A DNA stretch of 34,054 bases, from the NCBI GenBank assembly GCA_946407735.1, contig CAMJPL010000036.1:1-34054 (forward strand). The letters are read 5' to 3'. Position 1 is the first letter of the stretch. The number at the start of each line of letters is the position of its first letter. This stretch comes from an uncultured Clostridia bacterium (GTDB taxonomy: Bacteria; Bacillota; Clostridia; Oscillospirales; CAG-272). The notes beneath the pieces were generated by a model, which saw only the letters and a program-made list of their open reading frames with translations, was not told the DNA's origin and did no database searches. A program made the translations under genes and the position numbers. Positions 7,874-16,262 of the stretch are shown piece by piece.

Positions 7874-7949
7874 TGGTCGGAGTGACACGGTTCGAACGTG
7901 CGGCATCTTGGTCCCAAACCAAGCACTCTACCAGCTGAGTTACACCCCG
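7874..7949 (-). tRNA. tRNA-Pro (anticodon TGG)
   Basis: On the reverse strand the 76-base gene starts CGGGGTG and ends CACTCCG-A-CCA, which pair as the acceptor stem with one G-U. The D-arm contains AGCTGGTAGAG. The anticodon arm is CTTGG-TTTGGGA-CCAAG, giving anticodon TGG, and the T-arm contains GTTCGAA. The 3' CCA is encoded. A first base of C is normal for bacterial tRNA-Pro. Confidence 0.95.
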
Positions 7950-7960
7950 GCGACTGATAT

Positions 7961-7989
7961 ATTATACACCATCGGCGGCCGATTGTCAA
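7961..7989 (-). promoter_or_regulatory. Consensus promoter of tRNA-Pro
   Basis: Reverse-strand TTGACA (7989-7984) and TATAAT (7966-7961) are spaced by 17 bases. The spacer holds a small dyad, ATCGGC-N-GCCGAT (7971-7983). Confidence 0.85.
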
Positions 7990-8021
7990 GATTTATTTTA
8001 TGTACGGCGCGCCGAGCTTCA

Positions 8022-8050
8022 TTGACAAGCGGCGCGATATGTGGTATAAT
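8022..8050 (+). promoter_or_regulatory. Consensus promoter of tgt
   Basis: TTGACA (8022-8027) and TATAAT (8045-8050) are 17 bases apart. In-frame starts before 8090 lie upstream of or within this promoter and can be excluded. Confidence 0.85.
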
Positions 8051-8089
8051 GGTAACGTCAAGCGAACTACGACACAGGATGAAAGAATA

Positions 8090-9229
<1,140 letters not shown>

Positions 9230-9287
9230 GGGAAAATGTAAACAATGATATTTCTCATACACAATTGATATATGAGGCAAGCAAATC

Positions 9288-10220
9288 ATGGCAGAGAAAT
9301 ATGTCAGACAGCATGTTGAGGGATTTATCATAAAAGCACTTCAGTCTCTTGGCGGAAGCGCGTCAAAAAACACAATAAAAGAAGAAATCGTCGCAGACGA
9401 CTCTATTGATATTACTTACAGCAACGTTTTTGAACCTATATTGTCAAAAAATGGAGAACCATATATCCCTTTCAATTTAGATTTCGGTTTTGGCTTGATC
9501 AATCTTCATACATGCGGATATATAGACGACTATGTCAGGCGGGGAGACATTACTCTTACCGAAAAGGGCAGAACTGCTGTTTACTCCGATATTCCGACTG
9601 ATGAGGATAAGACTATAATAAAGCAATATTGGGATAAAAAAGACAAAGAACGTTTAGCACGAGACAGAAATAAAAAGATCTCCGAAGATACTCATGACAA
9701 TACTGATTCGGATACAATTATCGAAATCCCATCAGAAAAAGACAGCGATACGGAAGATGACTGGAGAGTTGAAGTCCTTGAACAGATAAAACAATTCTCA
9801 CCTAAAAAGTTCGAAAGCTTTTCAAGATTGCTTCTATCCAACATGGGCATAAAATTCGATCATGAGAAAGGTGTTAAGATGTCATCTGATCATGGAATCG
9901 ATGGATATGGATATTATGAATCAGATGAGTTCAGAACAGCCAGAGTTGTCATTCAATGCAAACGATATACGGACAACGCCGTCTCAGAACCAGAGATAGA
10001 CAAATTCAAGGGCGTTATGATGAGCTTTAACGCCGATTATGGAATTTTCATTACAACAAGTTATTTTACGAAGCAAGCTCAATCAAAAGCCATTCAGGGC
10101 AGTAATACCGTCACACTGATAGACGGGCAGCGACTTGTCGATCTGATAGAGAAATACCAGCTCCATATCACCCCGGTAAACACATATGTTCTGAATGACT
10201 ATTATTACCAGAAAGACTGA
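9288..10220 (+). CDS. Mrr-like restriction endonuclease (type IV, modified-DNA-directed)
   Basis: The 310-residue protein has an N-terminal winged-helix-like DNA-reading region (about 1-100), an acidic linker (about 130-160), and a C-terminal Mrr-type PD-(D/E)xK nuclease domain. Catalytic residues visible are Glu176 (FESF), Asp205 in DHGIDG, and Gln223-x-Lys225 in VVIQCKRY. Mrr proteins cut DNA carrying methylation foreign to the host. The gene is strikingly AT-rich, using AAA, GAT and ATA codons where its neighbours use GC-ending codons, and stands alone between tgt and the sugar operon. This points to horizontal acquisition. GAGG at 9274-9277 supports the start. No methyltransferase or integrase lies nearby. 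Confidence 0.85.
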   Translation: MAEKYVRQHVEGFIIKALQSLGGSASKNTIKEEIVADDSIDITYSNVFEPILSKNGEPYIPFNLDFGFGLINLHTCGYIDDYVRRGDITLTEKGRTAVYSDIPTDEDKTIIKQYWDKKDKERLARDRNKKISEDTHDNTDSDTIIEIPSEKDSDTEDDWRVEVLEQIKQFSPKKFESFSRLLLSNMGIKFDHEKGVKMSSDHGIDGYGYYESDEFRTARVVIQCKRYTDNAVSEPEIDKFKGVMMSFNADYGIFITTSYFTKQAQSKAIQGSNTVTLIDGQRLVDLIEKYQLHITPVNTYVLNDYYYQKD

Positions 10221-10351
10221 ACAAGTGGACAAACTGTTATCTTCAAATTCATTTAATATAGATAATACCTGCATATAACACACTTTCGTAGGCATCCGCC
10301 GGACGAAAGACATAGTATCTGCACATGATCAGTAAATAGAGGGGATTTATC

Positions 10352-11191
10352 ATGCGTCTTGGCATAGCCGCGTCATTTCCGCATTCCTCGCCTGAGGAAT
10401 GGGCTTCAAAGCACCGCGCCGCCGGGCTCGGCGCCGTCGTTTTCCCGCTCACATCGGACAGCCCGACATCGCTCATCGACGGCTACGCCGCCGCCGCGAA
10501 GGAATGCGGGCTCAGGATCGCCGAGGTCGGGATATGGCGCAACGTCTTCGATCCAGACGAAAAAAAGCGCGCCGAAAACCGGGCGTTCGCCGCGCGTCAG
10601 CTCGAGCTCGCCGAGTACGTCGGCGCCGCCTGCTGCGTCAACATAAGCGGCGCGAAAGGAGAAGTCTGGGACGGCTTCTATCCGGAAAACTATTCGGAGA
10701 AAACATACGCCGACATCGTTGAGTACGTCGTCTCGCTCCTTGACGCCGTGAAGCCGGAGAGGACGAAGTTCACCCTTGAGCCGATGCCGCACATGCTCCC
10801 CGACTCGCCCGACAGCTACCTCGATCTGATACGCGACATCGGCCGCCCCGGCTTCGCCGCCCATATCGACATAGTGAACATGATCGTCTCTCCGCGCGTC
10901 TATCTCGGCTCGGAGGGACTTATAAAGGAGACCTTCTCAAAGCTCGGGCCGCACATCGTAAGCTGCCATCTGAAGGACGCCGTCCTCGGTCACGGGCTGA
11001 CCGTCTCGATCACCGAGACCGACTGCGGCAGAGGCGGAGTCGATCTTCACGCCTATATCGCCGAGGCGGACAGAGTGAGCCGCGACATGCCGATGATAAT
11101 CGAGCATCTTTCCGATCTCGGAAGATATTCGGAATCGGTCGGGTATATAAAGGGCCTCGCCGGAGAGCTGGGGGTGAAAACGGATGGATAA
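10352..11191 (+). CDS. Sugar phosphate isomerase/epimerase family TIM-barrel protein
   Basis: The 279-residue protein fits the xylose isomerase-like AP-endonuclease-2 fold. Four metal ligands are placed as expected on successive strands: Glu143 (TLEPMP), Asp173 (AHID), His206 (SCHLKD) and Glu251 (IIEHL). Such enzymes epimerise or isomerise free or phosphorylated sugars in the cytoplasm. AGAGGGG precedes the ATG. Its last eight bases (ATGGATAA) overlap the start of the oxidoreductase gene, so the two are translationally coupled. It is the first gene of a six-gene operon. The 131 bases before it hold no gene and no clear consensus promoter. The substrate is unknown. Confidence 0.85.
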   Translation: MRLGIAASFPHSSPEEWASKHRAAGLGAVVFPLTSDSPTSLIDGYAAAAKECGLRIAEVGIWRNVFDPDEKKRAENRAFAARQLELAEYVGAACCVNISGAKGEVWDGFYPENYSEKTYADIVEYVVSLLDAVKPERTKFTLEPMPHMLPDSPDSYLDLIRDIGRPGFAAHIDIVNMIVSPRVYLGSEGLIKETFSKLGPHIVSCHLKDAVLGHGLTVSITETDCGRGGVDLHAYIAEADRVSRDMPMIIEHLSDLGRYSESVGYIKGLAGELGVKTDG

Positions 11192-12440
11192 GCTAAGGAT
11201 AGGCATCCTCGGCGCCAGCCGGGGGATGGACTTCGCGATGAAGCTGCTGCTCGATTACGAGTACGCCGACATCGCCGCCGTCTGCGAGACATACCCGCCG
11301 CTCCTTGAAAAGACGAGGGACTTCTTCAGGGAAAACGGCAGGAGCGACGTCTTATGCTGCGAAAGCTTCGACGACATGCTCGGCTGCGGCATAGACGCCG
11401 TCGTCATAGCCAACTACGCAAACGAGCACGCGCCGTACGCGATAAAGGCGCTGAAAAGCGGCGTCCACGTCTTCAGCGAGGTCCAGCCGACCGAGACGCT
11501 CGCCGAGGCGTGCGAGCTGTGCGACGCCGTCGAGCAAAGCGGGAAGATCTACGCCTACGGCGAAAATTACTGCTTCCGGGACAGCATCTTCGCCATGCGG
11601 GACGTCTGCCTCTCGGGCGGCATCGGCGAGCCGGTCTGCCTCGAGGGGACGTTCATAAACGACTGCTCCTTCAAATGGCACCTTCTGACCCGCGGCGTCC
11701 GCGATCACTGGCGGAACTTTGTCCCGTCGACCTTCTACTGCACCCACAGCATCGGCCCGCTGATGTATTCCACCGGTCTCAGGGCGGTCAGGGTCAGCGG
11801 CGCCGAGATGCCGCGGATGAGCTACATGGCCGAAAAGGGCGCCCGCTCCGGCAGCGCGGCGATGGAGCTGATGGAGATGTCGAACGGCGGCATGGGTCGG
11901 AGCATGAACGGCAATCTCCGCCATCCCTACGAGGCGTCCTACCGCATAATCGGCGAAAGCGGCTCGATAGAGAGCGATCCCGGCTCGATAATGGTGTACC
12001 GGCTGAAAAAAGACTACATCTACGACACCGAAAGATACACCGCGAAGCCACCCGCCTACCGCTTCCGCCCCGACCGCGATCTCGGCGAGGCTGACAATTC
12101 GATCATAACCGCCTTCGCCTACTTCGTCGGCGCGATATACGGCGACAGCGAGGGAATCGGGCACACGATAGACGTCTATAAGGCCCTCGACATGTCGCTT
12201 CCCGGGCTTCTCGCCTACCGCTCGATCGTCAGCGGCGGCGCGCCGTATGAAGTGCCGGACATGCGGGACATAGCCGCGCGCGAAAGATACAGGGAGGACT
12301 TTTACTCCACCAACCCGAAGACGCCGAAGAGATACCGCCTCCCGACGTCGAAGAGCGGCACGCCGGAAGTAGACGACGGGATATACGAAAAGGTAAAGGA
12401 AGAGCTGCTCAAAGTCGATCTCACACCGGGGATGAAATGA
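11184..12440 (+). CDS. Gfo/Idh/MocA-family oxidoreductase
   Basis: The 418-residue protein starts with a Rossmann NAD(P)-binding fold (RIGILGASRG, residues 5-14) and continues with the C-terminal alpha/beta domain of sugar dehydrogenases. The usual E-K-P motif is replaced by Glu99-Val-Gln-Pro102, and GENYCF (126-131) follows. A subgroup reading S-E-V-P, then A-E-N-Y-C-Y, is known in this family and usually lacks the canonical Lys. It would oxidise or reduce a sugar or sugar acid in concert with the two epimerases. It overlaps the gene before by 8 bases and the lipoprotein gene after by 4 (ATGA). Confidence 0.87.
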   Translation: MDKLRIGILGASRGMDFAMKLLLDYEYADIAAVCETYPPLLEKTRDFFRENGRSDVLCCESFDDMLGCGIDAVVIANYANEHAPYAIKALKSGVHVFSEVQPTETLAEACELCDAVEQSGKIYAYGENYCFRDSIFAMRDVCLSGGIGEPVCLEGTFINDCSFKWHLLTRGVRDHWRNFVPSTFYCTHSIGPLMYSTGLRAVRVSGAEMPRMSYMAEKGARSGSAAMELMEMSNGGMGRSMNGNLRHPYEASYRIIGESGSIESDPGSIMVYRLKKDYIYDTERYTAKPPAYRFRPDRDLGEADNSIITAFAYFVGAIYGDSEGIGHTIDVYKALDMSLPGLLAYRSIVSGGAPYEVPDMRDIAARERYREDFYSTNPKTPKRYRLPTSKSGTPEVDDGIYEKVKEELLKVDLTPGMK

Positions 12441-13927
12441 TGAAGACAAAAAGGATCACCGCCGCCGTCATGCTGGCGGCCGTGCTGCTCGCCTCCTGCG
12501 GGGAGGCCGCGTCCGCTCCGTCTCAAAGCGCCGCGCCGCAGCAGGAAACAGCCGCTTCGGACGCCGCCGTGACGGCATCGTCCGCCGAAACGGACGCTCC
12601 GGACAACGCTCCCGTGCCGGAGCTCGAAGCCGCCGATCTCGGAGGCTTCACCCTCCGGATAGCCAATATAAAGGCCGAAGAGATGTCATGGGCGAACATC
12701 CAGATGACGGCTGAGGAGCAGGACGCCACCGTCGTGAACGACGCGATCTACGCCCGCAACCTCAGGATAAAGGAAAAGCACAACTGCGAGATAACCGAGA
12801 CGCTTTTCCCCCGCAACGTCAATCATATAAAGAAGTCTGTCGCGGCGGGCTCGGACGAGTACGACATCACCATGATGTACGATCTCGACGCGCCGTCGGT
12901 CATAACGTCGATGATAAACTGGCACGACATCCCGCACGTCGACCTTTCGGCCGAGTGGTGGAACCCGCTCGCCACCTCGATGTTCGACATCCACGGATAT
13001 CAGTACTTCACCGCCGGGAACTCCTCGCTCGCCTACATTTCCCGCCCGTTCACCTATCTCGTCAACAAAAAGATGTACGCCGATCTCGGGATGACCGCCG
13101 ATCTGTTCGGCGCGGTGTCGGAAGGCAAATGGACTCAGGATATGTTCATGTCCCTCGTCGCGCAGGCTCCGTCCGATCTCAACGGCGACGGAGTGTTCAA
13201 CGAGCACGACAGATACGGGATATTCGGCCACTGCCGCATCATCACCGTCACCGCCATCGGCGGAGCCGGCATAAACTACGCCGAGAAGACCGAAGACGGC
13301 GACTTCGTCTTCCGCATGCATGAGGACAAAAAGGCGATAGATCTCATCGAAAAGCTCGTTCATTTCAAGCAGAATAATCCCAATATCTATTACAACAAAT
13401 CGCCGTACGTACACGAGACCGATCCGGCGGATCTGTTCAAAAACGGGCAGGCTCTGTTCCACCTCGGCGGGAACCCCAACACCATCGTGCAGCTGCGCGA
13501 GATGGACGACGATTTCAGCATCCTGCCGCTCCCGAAATACGACGAGGCCCAGGAAAAATACTACGCCATCGCCTACGGATCGGCCCTGACCGGCATCCCG
13601 GTCACCGTGCCGCAGGAGCGCTGGGAAGCCATAGGGACGATAATGGAAGACATGACGAGGATGTCCCAGAACGACCTCATCCCGCAGTACAAGGAAGTGC
13701 TGCTCAAAACGAAGGCGTCACGCGACGACGATTCCTCGGCGATGATCGACATAGTCTTCGGCAGCATCACCTTCGACCCCGGGATCGTGCTCTGGTGCGG
13801 GGTCATCCCCGACGACATCGCCGCGAACATCTACATGAAGGAAAGCGACGCGGTCGTGTCGTATCTTGAGTCGAAACAGCCGAAATACCAGAAGGAGCTC
13901 GACAAATTCAACGATTCGCTCGGATAA
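12437..13927 (+). CDS. Extracellular solute-binding lipoprotein, third paralogue
   Basis: The 496-residue lipoprotein has a signal peptide ending L-A-S-C with lipidated Cys21, then an Ala/Ser-rich linker. Conserved with the other paralogues are D-L-G-G-F, N-D-A-I-Y-A-R-N, an E-W-W-N segment, the EF-hand-type loop DLNGDGVFNEHD, and L-P-L-P-K-Y-D-E-A-Q-E-K-Y-Y. The start overlaps the oxidoreductase stop by 4 bases, with GGGG at 12428-12431; a second ATG follows directly. Being inside the operon, it should bind the substrate that the epimerases and oxidoreductase process. A permease must come from elsewhere. Confidence 0.87.
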   Translation: MMKTKRITAAVMLAAVLLASCGEAASAPSQSAAPQQETAASDAAVTASSAETDAPDNAPVPELEAADLGGFTLRIANIKAEEMSWANIQMTAEEQDATVVNDAIYARNLRIKEKHNCEITETLFPRNVNHIKKSVAAGSDEYDITMMYDLDAPSVITSMINWHDIPHVDLSAEWWNPLATSMFDIHGYQYFTAGNSSLAYISRPFTYLVNKKMYADLGMTADLFGAVSEGKWTQDMFMSLVAQAPSDLNGDGVFNEHDRYGIFGHCRIITVTAIGGAGINYAEKTEDGDFVFRMHEDKKAIDLIEKLVHFKQNNPNIYYNKSPYVHETDPADLFKNGQALFHLGGNPNTIVQLREMDDDFSILPLPKYDEAQEKYYAIAYGSALTGIPVTVPQERWEAIGTIMEDMTRMSQNDLIPQYKEVLLKTKASRDDDSSAMIDIVFGSITFDPGIVLWCGVIPDDIAANIYMKESDAVVSYLESKQPKYQKELDKFNDSLG

Positions 13928-13945
13928 AGCCGGGGAGGACGATAA

Positions 13946-14803
13946 ATGAACACCGATATTTCCCGCCGCATCGGCACTCAGGTCCGGCTCGGCACGCCGG
14001 AGACTACATACGAGGGCTTCAGGAAGGTCCATGATTTCGGAATGGGCAGCTGTCAGCTCATGACGAACGCTTATTCGCTTACAAAGGAGAACGCCGACGC
14101 CGTAACGGCGGCGTCAAGGGAGTTCGGCGTCACAGTCACCGCCGTATGGGCGGCGTGGAGCGGGCCCGCCGAGTGGAACTTCACGTCCGGTCCGGCGACG
14201 CTCGGCCTCGTGCCTTTGGCCTACCGCCAGAAGCGCCTCGACGAGATCTGCGCTCAGGCCGATTTCGCCGCCGGGATAGGCGTCACCGACGTCATAACCC
14301 ACGTCGGATTTCTGCCGGAGAACATGGACGACCCGAATTTCAATTCGATCTGCGCCTGTCTTCGCTGGCTCTGCCGCCGCCTTGAGGCTCAGGGGCAGTA
14401 TTTCCTGTTCGAGACAGGTCAGGAGACGCCGACGACGCTGCTCCGCGCCATCGAGACGACCGGATGCCCGAACATGGGCGTCAACCTCGACACCGCGAAT
14501 CTCATCCTCTACGGCCGCGGCAGCACCGTCGACGCCATCGACGTGATCGGCCGCTTTGTCCGCAACACGCACATGAAGGACGGCTTCTACCCGACAAACG
14601 GCCGCGAGCTCGGCCGCGAGGTGCCGCTCGGCGAGGGCAAGGCGAACATAAAAGAGGTGATACGCCGCCTCGAGGAGATCGGCTACACCGGATGCTACTG
14701 CGTCGAACGCGAGATAAGCGGGATAAAGCAGCTCGAGGACATACAGGCGGCGAGGGATCTCATCGCCGGGACGCTGGGGGAGATATACGCAGGAAAGGAA
14801 TAA
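13946..14803 (+). CDS. Second sugar phosphate isomerase/epimerase family protein
   Basis: The 285-residue TIM-barrel protein has metal ligands at Glu156 (LFETGQE), Asp182 (NLDTAN), His209 (NTHMKDG) and Glu254 (VEREI), the standard set of xylose isomerase-like epimerases. The N-D-T-A-N and H-M-K-D-G patterns resemble tagatose-epimerase and inosose-isomerase relatives. GGGGAGG precedes the ATG. It follows the lipoprotein gene by 18 bases. It is only distantly similar to the epimerase at 10352, so the operon has two different isomerisation steps rather than a duplicated one. The substrate is not readable. Confidence 0.85.
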   Translation: MNTDISRRIGTQVRLGTPETTYEGFRKVHDFGMGSCQLMTNAYSLTKENADAVTAASREFGVTVTAVWAAWSGPAEWNFTSGPATLGLVPLAYRQKRLDEICAQADFAAGIGVTDVITHVGFLPENMDDPNFNSICACLRWLCRRLEAQGQYFLFETGQETPTTLLRAIETTGCPNMGVNLDTANLILYGRGSTVDAIDVIGRFVRNTHMKDGFYPTNGRELGREVPLGEGKANIKEVIRRLEEIGYTGCYCVEREISGIKQLEDIQAARDLIAGTLGEIYAGKE

Positions 14804-14809
14804 AGGACC

Positions 14810-16207
14810 ATGCAATTCAAGGATCAGATCATCTCATATTTCGCCTCGCGCAGGGGCGATCTCATCTCGGACGTCTGCCGCGTCGTGCGCATAGACAGCG
14901 TAAAGGGCGAGGCAAAGCCCGGCGCGCCGTTCGGCCCGGGGCCGAGGGCGGCGCTCGACGAAACGCTCAAGATCGCCGCCGAAATGGGCTTTGAGCCTCA
15001 GAATTTCGACGGCTACTGCGGCACCGTCGATATCGGGAGCGGCGAGAGACAGCTCGACATCCTGTCGCATCTCGACGTCGTGCCGGTCATGGACGACTGG
15101 ACCGTGACAAAGCCGTTCGAGCCGGTCGAGCGGGACGGAAAGCTCTACGGCCGCGGGACGGCCGACGACAAGGGCCCGTCGATCGCCGCGCTGTGGGCGA
15201 TGAAGTGCGTGAAGGACCTCGGCATACCGCTCACGAAGAGCGCCCGCCTCATCCTCGGCACCGACGAGGAGAGCGGCAGCGGCGACATACACCACTACTA
15301 CTCGATGAACCCCGAAGCGCCGATGACCATCTCCCCCGACGCCGACTACCCCTGCATCTACATCGAGAAGGGCGGCTGCGGCGGCGCTTTCGGCGCATCC
15401 TACGACGAGGGAGAAGGCGCCCGCGTCATATCCTTCACCGCCGGGACGAGGACGAACGTCATCCCCGGACTGTCGTCGGCCGTCATCACCGGCGTCGACA
15501 TCATGACCGTCGCCGCCGCCATGAGCGATACCTCGGCGAAGACCGGCGTCCGCTTCGAGGCGAAGAAGGACGGCGACATCATCACCCTGTCGGCGACCGG
15601 CCTCGGTGCGCACGCTTCGCTTCCGATGGACGGGAACAACGCCCTGACCGGACTCATCTCCCTTATCGTCTCGCTCCCGCTCGGCGGCGGGCTGTATGAC
15701 AAGCTGAAAGCGCTGTCAGAGCTCTTCCCTCACGGCGACTGGCGCGGGAAGGCGCTTCGCATCGACATGGAGGACGAAGCCGGACCGCTCACGATAGCCC
15801 TGACGGTGCTGAAAGCCGGAAACGGCGTCCTCGACGGCCGCATCGACTCGCGCGTCCCGCTCTGCTCGACCGAGGAGAACACGAAGGACGTGATCGCCGC
15901 CGCGCTTGAGAAAAACGGCTTCGAGCCGCATATCGGCCAGCACGCGCCACACTATGTGCCGAAGGATCATCCGCTCGTAAAGGAGCTGATGAAGACCTAC
16001 CGCGAGTACACCGGGCGAGACGACGAGCCGCTCGCCATCGGCGGCGGGACGTATGTCCACGGCCTCAGGAACGGCGTCGCCTTCGGCTGCACGATGCCGG
16101 GCACCGACAACCGCATGCACGGCGCCGACGAGAACGCCGTCATCGACGAGCTCGTCATATCCGCCGAGATGATCGCGCAGGTGATAGCTGACCTCTGCGG
16201 CTCGTGA
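14810..16207 (+). CDS. pepV: M20-family dipeptidase (PepV/Sapep type)
   Basis: The 465-residue cytoplasmic metallopeptidase has the length of PepV (about 470) and the full M20 active site: His88-x-Asp90 (SHLDVVP), Asp120 as the bridging ligand in GRGTADDKG, catalytic Glu153 with metal-binding Glu154 (GTDEESGSGD), Asp177, and a late His in DNRMHGADE. A large lid domain is inserted. It cleaves Xaa-Xaa dipeptides or related amides. It sits 6 bases after an epimerase gene, with AAAGGA before the ATG, so it is clearly co-transcribed with sugar genes. That placement suggests hydrolysis of an amide-linked sugar or peptide part of the same substrate, but this is inference. Confidence 0.88.
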   Translation: MQFKDQIISYFASRRGDLISDVCRVVRIDSVKGEAKPGAPFGPGPRAALDETLKIAAEMGFEPQNFDGYCGTVDIGSGERQLDILSHLDVVPVMDDWTVTKPFEPVERDGKLYGRGTADDKGPSIAALWAMKCVKDLGIPLTKSARLILGTDEESGSGDIHHYYSMNPEAPMTISPDADYPCIYIEKGGCGGAFGASYDEGEGARVISFTAGTRTNVIPGLSSAVITGVDIMTVAAAMSDTSAKTGVRFEAKKDGDIITLSATGLGAHASLPMDGNNALTGLISLIVSLPLGGGLYDKLKALSELFPHGDWRGKALRIDMEDEAGPLTIALTVLKAGNGVLDGRIDSRVPLCSTEENTKDVIAAALEKNGFEPHIGQHAPHYVPKDHPLVKELMKTYREYTGRDDEPLAIGGGTYVHGLRNGVAFGCTMPGTDNRMHGADENAVIDELVISAEMIAQVIADLCGS

Positions 16208-16262
16208 TACCGACAGGCTACAAAATCGGAAACAACAGGATCGGCAGGTGACCGATAAACTC

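Noticed and set aside
8000-8089. Longer tgt start
   Set aside because: These codons lie before or inside the TTGACA-17-TATAAT promoter, and the family N-terminus begins at 8090.
10221-10351. Possible small gene or riboswitch before the epimerase operon
   Set aside because: No credible frame with a ribosome site and no recognisable structured motif; it is a plain leader without an obvious consensus promoter.
9230-10351. A mobile element carrying the Mrr-like gene
   Set aside because: No transposase, integrase, flanking repeats or terminal inverted repeats are visible; only base composition suggests transfer.
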